Source: Anaeramoeba flamelloides
Taxonomy: Eukaryota; Metamonada; Anaeramoebidae
Assembly: GCA_027625915.1 (NCBI GenBank)
Contig: JANTQA010000075.1
Span: forward strand, 1,240,001-1,304,000
Length of the DNA stretch: 64,000 bases
Direction of reading: 5' to 3'
Below the pieces are notes generated by a model. The model was not told where the DNA came from. It saw only the letters and a program-made list of their open reading frames with translations, and made no database searches. Of the stretch, positions 1 through 8,798 are shown one piece after another; position 1 is the first letter of the stretch; every line of letters starts with the position of its first letter. The position numbers and the translations under genes were made by a program.

Positions 1-3000
1 CCCAAAACCAAAACCCACAAAAGAAGAAAAACTTTTAAATTAATAAAAAAAAATCCTTTAAAATCGTTATCAAAAGAAAAAACAGAAGAACCTCGTGATA
101 GAAATAACTTACAAACAAACCAAAACACAGAAACTATTCAAAATAAAGCAAAAACTTCTTTCATAAAAATTTATGCCAAGCACAACAACCAAGCATTTAA
201 TGTATCAAAAAGTTACAAAATTTATCGGTCATTAATTTCAAAACCCTTTTTAGCTCACCAACCAAAAGAAAAAATAAAGTTTTCCCCAAATTTTTATGTA
301 CATCCCAAAACTATTCCAAATACTCGTAAAATCCAGATTCAAAATAATCAAGAATTTGATATTAATGATCATTTTTTATCCTCACAATTAAGCATGTTAA
401 AAACTTTCCAATGTCCGGAAAGAAACGAGAGCCAGGATGATGAAAATGTTAAGGAAAAAAATAACAACAAAAAGAGAAATAATGAAATGGCGTTCAAAAG
501 CAACCAACTTACACCCGAAAATAATAAAAAAAATAATAATAATAGCGAAGAATGTATTTCATCAACAAAATCCCAACAACAGCGCCCGTCTCAAAATGAA
601 AATGAAAATGAAAATGAAAATACAATTCGGCTCATAAACGAAAAGGAAAACAAAAATGAATATAATGCTATTTCAAAACAATTTAATAATGACACACTAA
701 ATCAAGAATATAAAGAAATATCTAACCAAATAATAAACCCAAAAAATCTAAATTCACAATTATATTACAAAAACCCAAATCAAAACGAAAAGGGAAATGA
801 ACAAAAAAATAACGATAGAGTCAAAGAAGAGGTTTCAAAACTAAATATTTTACAAACAACAAATATAACACAAAACAATAATAATGAATCCTATTTAAAA
901 ATTGTAAAGAAAAATACAAAGTTTTTTGAAATTACATTTCAAATAGCTGAAATAAATACATCATTAATTTTTGAGCAAAGTATCCTTCTTCAACAAAAAA
1001 TTCAAAACACACAAAAAACACTTCGAGATAAGAATTCCAATATTGATCAATTATTTACTCAAAAATATGAAAATAATGGAATTGAAAACAAAAATAACGA
1101 AAATACTAATAATAATTTAAATGAAAATGGAAATGAAAATATAAATGAACACACGTATAAGAAAAATGAGAATACATATACAAACGTAAATAATGAATTT
1201 TATAATGAGAAAGAGAAAGAGAAAGAGAAAGAGAAAGAGAAAGAGAAAGAGAAAGAGAAAGAGAAAGAGAAAGAGAAAGAGAATAAGGAAAAAGAAAAAA
1301 AAGAGAAAGAGAAAGAAAATGAGAAAGATAAAGAGAAAGAGAAAGAGAAAGAGAAAGAAAAAGAGAAAGAGAAAGAGAAAGAGAAAGAGAAAGGGGAACG
1401 GGAAGGGAAAGATACCGATACAGAGAATATGGAGGATGATGATACATATGAAAATAATGTTAAGAATGATAATCAGAAAAATATAATAAAGAATAAGAAA
1501 AAAGAGAATAATGATGGTGACGAGAATACAAATCAAAAAAATGAGAATCAGTATGAAAATGACACTGAATTAGATAATATAAATAATGAAATAGATCTCA
1601 ATAATCAAAATGAATTAAATAATGAAAATAATAAAAATAATCAAAATGAAAAAAATATTGATCAAAATATAACGAATATTGAAAATGATAATAATAATGA
1701 AACTGAAACTGAAAATAAGAATCTAAATAATGAGAATATGGAGGCAAATGAAAATTTGGAAGAGATAAAAAATATGTATGATAAAGAGAACAATGTAAAT
1801 TATCGTGAAGAAGAGAATGAAACACAGATAAATACTTTGAAGAGTCAGAATAAATATGAAAATAATGTTGAGAATGATAATGATAAAAATATAATAAAGA
1901 ATAATAAAAAAGAGAATACTGATGGTGACGAGAGTAAAAAAAAAATTGAAAAAAATGAGCATCAAAATGAAAATGACAATGAATTAGACAATATAAATAA
2001 TGAAATAGATCTCAATAATCAAAATGAATTAAATAATGAAAATAATAAAAATAATCAAAATGAAAAAAATATTGATCAAAATATAACGAAGATTGAAAAT
2101 GATAATAATAATGAAACTGAAATTGAAAATGAGAATATGAAGGCAAATGAAAATTTGGATGAGATAAAAAATATGCATGATAAAGAGAACAATGTAAATT
2201 ATCGTGAAGAAGAGAATGAAACACAGATAAATACTTTGAAGAGTCAGAATAAATATGAAAATAATGTGAAGAATGATAATGATAAAAATATAATAAAGAA
2301 TAATGAGAATGGAGATACCGATGGGGATGAGAAAGAAAAAGATAGAAAAAATTCCAAAAATAATGAAAATCTCATTCAAAAAAAGGACCAGATAAAGGAT
2401 GAAATGGGAAATGGAAATGAACACATACCTCAGAAAAATGAGTATGTGGACGTATGTAGTGGTGAATACCAGAATGCCAATGTACCATTAAATGCAGCAA
2501 TTAAAACAAAATATAGTGTAAAAATAGACAACAGGGAAATTATTTATCTTGATTATCAATACAATAAACTTAAAAATTGCAGGATAATCGGGCATTTGTA
2601 TTTTCAAATTATAAATAATAATATTCCAAATTTAGGATTAAAATCCCCGCAAAATTTATTTTTCAATATACACAACACAGAAAAAATTAATAAAGTGGCA
2701 CATGACCCCCGGATAGTTGAAAAAACAGAAACTGATAACAGATATAAATTTCTCAATATAAAAAATTGTGTACAGCCAAAAAATATTTTAAAATATCAAA
2801 TCAATAAAAATTTTACTTTCCAACCAATCAAAATTGATTATAAGTGTATTTCTAAAAATAATATTTATTTGATATCAATTGGATATCGGATAAATCCATT
2901 ATTTGTAAACAAAATAAAAAACATACACTTTATTTTATATTTGGATTGTGCTGTGAAAAGAATAGCTACAAAGCCAAAGGCAAAATTAAATTTAAACCAC

Positions 3001-3246
3001 ACAAAATCTAAAAATATTTTATGGGAAATTACCAACTACAATTCTTCCAAACTTGAAACAAAGTTTGAAACCAATCAAATGTTAAATGAGATTATTATTG
3101 GAATCCAATACCAAATTCCAGATTTTAGTTTGTCAAATATAAATATTGAGATTGATAATTTATCAAAAAAATTTTTTCAAACTTCTCAATTAATAAAAAC
3201 AATGTCTAATAGATATATTATTCATATACCAATAAATAATAAATAA
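1..3246 (+). CDS. Muniscin-like protein with mu-homology domain, 5'-partial
   Basis: The frame is open from base 1 to the TAA at 3244-3246 (1081 residues here). The first ATG at 394 is preceded by 131 open codons of the same style, so the true start probably lies left of the window. Base pairs 1207-1392 encode a nearly pure Lys-Glu run. Bases 1447-2253 encode two tandem 133-136-residue copies of an Asn-rich block, with a third copy starting at 2254. From about 2480 to the end the sequence becomes ordered: a beta-rich region with GHLYFQI, FFNIHN, IDYKC, YRINP, CAVKRIATKP, ILWEI and a final SNRYIIHIP. This order resembles the mu-homology domain of muniscins (FCHo/SGIP/Syp1), which bind endocytic cargo and adaptors at the plasma membrane. 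An F-BAR domain, if present, would lie outside the window. The mu-homology assignment is from remembered patterns only and is moderately sure. Confidence 0.6.
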   Translation, partial: PKTKTHKRRKTFKLIKKNPLKSLSKEKTEEPRDRNNLQTNQNTETIQNKAKTSFIKIYAKHNNQAFNVSKSYKIYRSLISKPFLAHQPKEKIKFSPNFYVHPKTIPNTRKIQIQNNQEFDINDHFLSSQLSMLKTFQCPERNESQDDENVKEKNNNKKRNNEMAFKSNQLTPENNKKNNNNSEECISSTKSQQQRPSQNENENENENTIRLINEKENKNEYNAISKQFNNDTLNQEYKEISNQIINPKNLNSQLYYKNPNQNEKGNEQKNNDRVKEEVSKLNILQTTNITQNNNNESYLKIVKKNTKFFEITFQIAEINTSLIFEQSILLQQKIQNTQKTLRDKNSNIDQLFTQKYENNGIENKNNENTNNNLNENGNENINEHTYKKNENTYTNVNNEFYNEKEKEKEKEKEKEKEKEKEKEKEKENKEKEKKEKEKENEKDKEKEKEKEKEKEKEKEKEKEKGEREGKDTDTENMEDDDTYENNVKNDNQKNIIKNKKKENNDGDENTNQKNENQYENDTELDNINNEIDLNNQNELNNENNKNNQNEKNIDQNITNIENDNNNETETENKNLNNENMEANENLEEIKNMYDKENNVNYREEENETQINTLKSQNKYENNVENDNDKNIIKNNKKENTDGDESKKKIEKNEHQNENDNELDNINNEIDLNNQNELNNENNKNNQNEKNIDQNITKIENDNNNETEIENENMKANENLDEIKNMHDKENNVNYREEENETQINTLKSQNKYENNVKNDNDKNIIKNNENGDTDGDEKEKDRKNSKNNENLIQKKDQIKDEMGNGNEHIPQKNEYVDVCSGEYQNANVPLNAAIKTKYSVKIDNREIIYLDYQYNKLKNCRIIGHLYFQIINNNIPNLGLKSPQNLFFNIHNTEKINKVAHDPRIVEKTETDNRYKFLNIKNCVQPKNILKYQINKNFTFQPIKIDYKCISKNNIYLISIGYRINPLFVNKIKNIHFILYLDCAVKRIATKPKAKLNLNHTKSKNILWEITNYNSSKLETKFETNQMLNEIIIGIQYQIPDFSLSNINIEIDNLSKKFFQTSQLIKTMSNRYIIHIPINNK
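1207..1392 (+). repeat. (GAGAAA)n coding microsatellite
   Basis: Hexamer GAGAAA repeats in frame, with two short interruptions near 1281-1335, encode Glu-Lys dipeptides. Read on the other strand the tract gives open Ser-Leu frames that are shadows. The length is likely to vary between alleles. Confidence 0.95.
1447..2310 (+). repeat. Tandem in-frame duplication inside the first gene
   Basis: Unit 1 spans 1447-1854 (136 codons) and unit 2 spans 1855-2253 (133 codons). A partial unit 3 starts at 2254. All begin with TATGAAAATAATGT, and both full units end with a shared TLKSQNK coding stretch. The units differ by small in-frame indels and scattered substitutions, so the protein lengthened by unequal crossing-over or slippage while keeping its reading frame. 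Confidence 0.9.
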
Positions 3247-4120
3247 ACAAATTCATGAAATCCCAATGAATATAGAAATAACAATACCTTGACAGATACA
3301 CATATATCTAAAAACTAATTGTATTTATAAAAAGACTTATCAAAAAACCAAAACTATAGAAGCTATTTCCAAAAAGGTGGGGCAATTTTATTTTAAAAAT
3401 ACCTTTATTAAATTCAATCGTCATAAAACTATTTAAATATGCAAAATCATTAACAACCATTTATTGATTCATGATAATAATTCAATTTGATTGTTAGTAT
3501 GTTATTACATAAATAAAATATAGTAAATTTTCTGATCTTCGATTTTATTTGTTATTTTTTAGGGGTGAAAATTGGTGTTTATTATTTTCTTTTTGATTGA
3601 AAAAAAACTTTTTCATAAATTCTTTAATCGCTACAAATTTTCAAATAGAAGTGAAAAACATTTAAGTGTATTTTATTGTTTAAAAAATTATTTTTTAATC
3701 CCATATTACCTGTTTTTTTTTCTGAAATTGGTCTTACATTGCTTTAACCAAAAAAGTGCTATTTTTTTTTTTCATTTTTTGGAAATATTTCAAAGAAAAT
3801 ATTTTGAAAAAAATACCATGTTCACTGATTGGCTCGGTATCAATATTTATTATTTTTTTATTTCCAATTATCGAATAGATCCACTAAAGTAGATGATTTT
3901 TTATGATACGTAAAAAAAAATTCTACTCTTTTTTTAGAAATACCTTATTTATAATTATTTACATATCATTTTCAAACAGATTGAATCAAATTACAAAAAA
4001 AAAAAAATTATGTATCAGAAATATTTCCTTATCAGTTATAAAATAAGAAAATTTATCAAATTTATTTTCCAACAAACCAAATATCATTCTAAATATATAT
4101 ATATATATATATATATAAAT
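3247..4120. other. Non-coding A/T-rich spacer
   Basis: Only short Phe/Lys-rich frames such as 3572-3892 occur, and none resembles a known domain. A motif near 3367-3389 (TTCCAAAAAGGTGGGGCAA) weakly resembles the termini of the transposon relic to its right. An (AT)n run occupies about 4093-4117. Confidence 0.6.
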
Positions 4121-4349
4121 ATAAAAACTCAATTCCAAAAATTGGGGCACACCTTCAAAATTAATTTAATTCCAAGAATTGTGATATTTGACTCTTAAAT
4201 AGAAACATTAGATATTAACAATCAATATAAATAATTTGGAGTTAATTATTTATCATTTTTTTTCATTATTTTTTGATTTTTGATTTTCAATAATTTTTTT
4301 GATTTTTTTTCGATTCTTTTTTTTTCAAAACTTTTCGAAAATCTCAAAA

Positions 4350-4830
4350 TCACTTTAAAATGAAATTTAAAAGTTTTCATTCTGATCACAAGAAAAATTT
4401 TTTTTTCTCTCTCAAAAAGAAAAAAGATTCTTTTTTTATCGAGAAAAAAATTTTTTCTAAAAAAATCATGATATGGGGTACTATAGCACATGGCCTACAA
4501 ACAGATCTTATTATCATTAATGGAAATGTGGATACTGAATGTATTATTAATGATATTATCCAAAAAATCAATTGTAATTCAACTCGCTAATTCAGAATAT
4601 GGTGAGTTGAAATGGATTTTCAAAAAGGATGGAGCCTGTCCACATACTTCAAAAAAAAAAAAACTCAAACTTACTTAAACCGGGGATGTAATGTTCTGGA
4701 CCCTTGACCCCCAATTCCATAAATTTAAATCCAATTGGGAATTTATGGATACTAAACTGAAAAATTGTAACCAAAAAACGAAGAAGAATTTTTAAAATTT
4801 TCACTAATGTATGAAATACTTTGTGTTGGG
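4350..4830 (+). pseudogene. Tc1/mariner DDE transposase remnant
   Basis: Three consecutive hallmarks of Tc1/mariner transposases appear in order but in different frames. At about 4465-4560 is MIWGTIAHG followed by LIIINGNVD, matching the family's vMvWGaI...g.vn block. At about 4606-4660 is WIFKKDGACPHTSKK, matching the family's fqqDgapcHtsk block, which holds the second catalytic Asp. At 4692-4760 is PNSINLNPIGNLW, matching PNSPDLNPIENLW. In the third block the catalytic Asp position now reads Asn. Frameshifts separate the pieces and a stop follows the last one, so no active enzyme can be made. The order and spacing support descent from a DDE/D transposase on the plus strand. Confidence 0.85.
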
Positions 4831-4956
4831 AAACCTAAGAAAATTAGTAAACTCTATATTTAAAAGGATTGATTTAGTTATCAAAAGACAAACTGAATCT
4901 ATTAATAGTTTTTATTAATTTTTTTTTCAATAAAAATGGATTTTTTGGTAACCGTG

Positions 4957-5150
4957 TTCCAAAAATAGGGACACACTTTTTTTTATTTTTCTTTTTTATT
5001 TTACGAATTGAATTTTAAATTTACTATAATATATATAAATAGTATTAATTAAATATTTTCGGGTCTTTTATTGTTTTAATGTTTAAGTATAATGTATTTT
5101 GGAGTATATTTTTATTAATGTAATTTTTTTTTGTGTCCCATTTTTTGGAA
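4957..5150. mobile_element. Possible short MITE sharing mariner-like termini
   Basis: A plus-strand copy of the terminal motif (TTCCAAAAATAGGGACACAC, 4957-4976) faces an inverted copy at 5132-5150, bounding about 194 bp. It may be a short non-autonomous derivative that shares its right end with the larger relic, or a remnant of a second insertion. The two readings cannot be separated from one copy. Confidence 0.45.
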
Positions 5151-5160
5151 TTGAGTTTAT

Positions 5161-6680
5161 ATATATTCCCAAAATGAAAAAATAGGTAAAAAAAATCCCA
5201 ATTTATTGTATTTTTGGATTTATTGTCGAGAAATAAGTGTTGAACAATTAGTCTAAAAAAGAAAGAATTTTGAAGTTATTAAATTTGAATCTCCTAATTC
5301 AAAGAGATTCAAAAATAGACATATCATTTGAAGAATTTTAAACTCAATTTAGTTTTTAAATTTTTTTGTATTTTCCGAAACATAATATTAAATCACTTTT
5401 ATGTGATACACTGTTAATTTTTTTATATGTAACCATCTTTGAATATGAATAAAAAAAATAAAAAGAAAAAAAAACACTATATCGGAATGATAAAACTTGC
5501 AAAAAAAAAATTGCTCGATAAAAGTTGTGCAAATTTCAACCAAAAAATATTGATCTATCAAAAATTATATACCATCAACGAATTGTGGGTGATTTTTCTC
5601 ATAACTTGAATTGAGCTTGAACTTAATACCAATTATTTGAAAAAAACTCTTACAATCTAGGGTAACAGATTACATAGCCGGAAAAAAAGAAATGAAATAA
5701 AAAATAACACAAATAAAAAATGAAAAAAATATTGTGGAATTCAAATTTATTTACAAATTCCAAGAACAATATAAAGTTTCCTATTATTATACTTTAAATC
5801 GTTTTAAATATGACCAAAAATATTGGAATTTTTATTTATCATCACAAGTTAAATGAAAGAGTTCTTTAATCTCGTAAAGATATAATTAGAAATCAACACT
5901 TATGTTATTTTAAATACTCAAATTATAAGAAGTTTTCGTAAATTAAAAAAACCCACCTTTAGGTTTTTTTGAGTTTTTTGTTTATTTGGAAAATCAATAG
6001 ACGGTAAAAATAAAACAGAAAACCCCAAGGTACATAGGTTCACTTTTACCGAATACAAAAAATAAAAAGAAAATTTGTAAAATCCTATTATTTTAAAAAT
6101 GAAAAAAAAAAAAAAAAAAAATAGGCATTCTACAGCACTTTACAGTACCCTTCGCACTCTACAACACACTGTAAGATTATTTTAAAATAAATAAAAACCC
6201 CAACATATTTTTTTATTCATCCAAAATAGTTAAGTTATCTATCAATATCAACAATTCGAAAATTTTGAATATTTACAAACTGTCAAAATACATATTAGAG
6301 AAGTGAAATTATGATTTCTATATTTTTCGAGTTTTTTTTTGATGAAAACTGATTTGTAGGAGAAGTCGCATATGTCATATCCTATTAAAGATATGATCTA
6401 ACACTTCAATTTTTATTAAAAAAAAACTCTAAAAATATAGAAATAATGTTTCCATTTGAATACAAAACAAAAATTCTTGCAAAAAAAAAAAAAAAGTTTA
6501 TAAAAGTTAAAACAATAACAAAAAAATAGTTTTGAAATATGTTTATTGTGTTTTTTTATTTGTCAGATTTTAATTTAAAATTGAATTTTATAACATAAAA
6601 TTATTTTTTTTTTTTTTTCACTTTTTGATTGAAAATCTCCAATTATTAATATAGCTAATATTCGATTTGGTAAATATATC
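5161..6680. other. Non-coding spacer with one hairpin-repeat copy
   Basis: No coding region is seen. A copy of the TCTACGGCAC-associated hairpin family lies at about 5946-6185, and poly-A runs occur near 6100-6121 and 6480-6495. Confidence 0.6.
5946..6185. repeat. Hairpin repeat family copy (TAGGTTTT / CTCTAC modules)
   Basis: A weak inverted repeat (TTTAGGTTTTTTTGAGTTTT ... AAAACCCCAAGGTACATAGG) is followed by CTACAGCACTTTACAG and CACTCTACAACAC. The same two modules recur together near 21.8, 41.7 and 51.4 kb, which suggests a dispersed non-coding family. Confidence 0.55.
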
Positions 6681-8798
6681 TACACTAAAATTTTGAAATA
6701 TTAGAATTCAATAATTTCATTCATAATGTCAAAATAAAACTCTGAAGAGGATAATTTGGTGCATGTTTTTTTCACAACTTTTGAAATGGATTTGGGTGCG
6801 CAGATCGAGATGGCTATTTTATTTAAATCCATGTCCTCAGCTTCCATTTTGAAATCCTTGATTAGTTGTTTAAAATCTGGTCTTCCAGTATTTATTTCAA
6901 CATTTTGGATTTGTTGGAAATCGTCTTTTTGTCTTGTCCAATAGAAATGAGAAGAAAATTTCTTGTTTTGGAAAATAATTTTTGATTCTTTATTCAATAA
7001 CCCAACCAAAGAATCGTTTCGTGATGCCCAAACCAAAATCACTTTTTTAATGGGTACTTTTCTTTTTTTTAATGATTCTTGAAAAAGTGTTGTGAGGTAA
7101 CCAAAAGTTGGACCGATCCCAGATCCAGCAGCTACCAAAACAAAATATGAGAATTGATCATGTTGTTGGTTATTTTTTCCTAATGGGCCTTCAATCAAAA
7201 CTGTTCGATTTTTTAAATTTCCCTCAACTGCTTGTTTCATTACCTTTGTCGTCCAATCTCCTCGAATAACAAAAGGAATGGTAAATATGTTTGTTTGTTT
7301 GGTTGATTGCTTATTTATAATTCTTTTTGCTGAATTATTTGCTGAAGAAGAAAGAGAAGAAGAAGAAACTTCTGTTTCTATTTTTAAATTATTTTTGCTG
7401 CTACTATTAAGGTTATTTTCAATATCTTGATCTTTTTCTTTCTTGTTTTTTTCTTTTTCCTTATCAGATCCAGAATCTTCAATTTCTTGTAATAGGATTT
7501 GATCATTTTCTTGAGAAGAATTACTTTCGACGTCCTGTTCTAAAGAATTAGCTTCTGTTAAAGAATTATCCAAACAACTTGCAATTGAAAAGGGATGCCA
7601 ATCAAAAATTGATATTTTGGGAAAGCAAATATTGACCCATTGACCAGAATGGAAGGTAAAATTTTTTTTTTCAATTTTCAACAAGATTGCATTTGGATTT
7701 TGTTTGTCCCTTCCAATCAATTTGTAACTTACAATTTTTGCTCTTTTCTTCCAAATACAAAGCATTCTATCAATGAGATCATAAATATAAGAAAATAACC
7801 CAATACCAGCAATCACAATTAGCCTACCACCTTCGTAATGAAGAACTGTAAAGACTAAGTAAACAACAGCCAGAAATATGTGGAACCAATAAAAGATCTC
7901 ATAATTTTTTCTTCTCAAGTATCTAATGGACATAATAGCAAGGACAATAATCCCAGCTAATGCAATTTTTCCTGTGTTGTCGATAAATTTGTCATCGCTA
8001 AATTGTGCAGCAACGAGCGTATGCAAAATGGAGGCTAAGATTAAGACTTGCCCATTAAACTTGTGAAACCTTAAAGATCGTTCAAAAGAACCACCAAATA
8101 GCCAGTTGACGAAATTGCGATGACAGCCAAAGAGAAATACAAATAAAGTTGAGATTTGCGTGATCCATCCAGTAATGACTGAAAGAGATTTCGCCGAGAA
8201 GAAATTATCCCATCTTTTTGATGGGACAAGAATTAGAAGCAAAAGAGCATATAAAAGAATTTGGAACAGGTATAAAAACAAAATACTCAATTGGACTGGC
8301 TTGAGAAAGGCACGTTCTTTACGAAAAAATTTGTTTTGAAAGAGTTTGTTTTGAAGGTTTTTCATTTTTTTGAATTAAAAAAAAATAAATTTATTTCACA
8401 AACATTTGACTCTTAAGTTGGAATTTTAATTCTATTTTTGTTTATTGGAATTGTCTAAAACGCTTTTATAATTTTGTAATGTTAATTTTTCAAGGTTTGT
8501 TTGCTTTGGAAAATAACTTTTGTATAAAATGACAATTTTTTTTTCCATTCTTTATTCAGGTAAATTACATTTGTCATTACAGTTTGCCTGAAATATAAAA
8601 AGGAAATATTCCAAAGTCTCAATAAATCAAGTAGAATAACCAAAACAGTTCAATTTGAGGACAATCTCTTAAAGAATTTATTTTGGACTTTTTTGAGTCA
8701 AATTAAAAAAAATATATCCGATTATTTTTCTTTTGTTTGGATTACATTCTTTAAAACGTTGAAAACAAAAATTGTTTGAATTTCTCTTTTATCAGGCA
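6681..8798. repeat. Segmental duplication, left copy
   Basis: The stretch from TACACTAAAATTTTG at 6681 to ATCAGGCA at about 8798 matches 13753-15885 in the same orientation. It covers the flavocytochrome gene, about 20 bp of 3' flank and about 430 bp of 5' flank. The shared 5' flank suggests the promoter was duplicated with the gene. Confidence 0.92.
6701..8365 (-). CDS. Ferric reductase/NADPH oxidase-like flavocytochrome, copy 1
   Basis: This 554-residue intronless protein begins at ATG 8365. It has about six membrane segments between residues 25 and 198. Two His pairs, each spaced H-x13-H (101/115 and 162/176), fit the bis-haem pattern of ferric reductase-type transmembrane domains. An FAD-binding region follows, with GQWVN (241-245) and HPFSIAS (257-263). 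A charged low-complexity insert (about 270-355) then interrupts the flavin domain. The NAD(P)H-binding part has GPLG (393-396) and VAAGSGIGP (411-419), with a Cys-Ala-Pro near the C-terminus. The family moves electrons from cytosolic NADPH through FAD and haem across a membrane to ferric chelates or oxygen. The C-terminus lacks the typical NOX HKENF ending, so a ferric-chelate reductase role is favoured. It lies within a direct duplication with copy 2. Confidence 0.88.
   Translation of the reverse strand: MKNLQNKLFQNKFFRKERAFLKPVQLSILFLYLFQILLYALLLLILVPSKRWDNFFSAKSLSVITGWITQISTLFVFLFGCHRNFVNWLFGGSFERSLRFHKFNGQVLILASILHTLVAAQFSDDKFIDNTGKIALAGIIVLAIMSIRYLRRKNYEIFYWFHIFLAVVYLVFTVLHYEGGRLIVIAGIGLFSYIYDLIDRMLCIWKKRAKIVSYKLIGRDKQNPNAILLKIEKKNFTFHSGQWVNICFPKISIFDWHPFSIASCLDNSLTEANSLEQDVESNSSQENDQILLQEIEDSGSDKEKEKNKKEKDQDIENNLNSSSKNNLKIETEVSSSSLSSSANNSAKRIINKQSTKQTNIFTIPFVIRGDWTTKVMKQAVEGNLKNRTVLIEGPLGKNNQQHDQFSYFVLVAAGSGIGPTFGYLTTLFQESLKKRKVPIKKVILVWASRNDSLVGLLNKESKIIFQNKKFSSHFYWTRQKDDFQQIQNVEINTGRPDFKQLIKDFKMEAEDMDLNKIAISICAPKSISKVVKKTCTKLSSSEFYFDIMNEIIEF

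Larger units (their letters stand above)
4125..5158 (+). mobile_element. Degenerate Tc1/mariner-like transposon
   Basis: Inverted termini bound about 1.03 kb: 4125-4153 on the plus strand matches the reverse complement of 5131-5158, sharing AAACTCAATTCCAAAAA then TGGG/GGGG-CACA. The interior carries recognisable transposase pieces (separate entry). The flanks are TA-rich, so a TA target duplication cannot be resolved. The N-terminal helix-turn-helix part of a transposase is not visible, so the copy looks internally deleted as well as frameshifted. A further direct copy of the terminal motif lies at 4957-4976. Confidence 0.75.

Noticed and set aside
1106..1536. Long minus-strand frames rich in Ser-Leu or Phe-Leu
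   Set aside because: They are the antisense reading of the GAGAAA microsatellite inside the plus-strand gene.
3572..3892. 106-residue plus-strand frame
   Set aside because: Phe/Lys/Asn-rich, no domain, and composition expected from A/T runs.
4093..4117. (AT)n tract as a regulatory element
   Set aside because: Simple-sequence DNA at the edge of the transposon relic; nothing indicates regulation.
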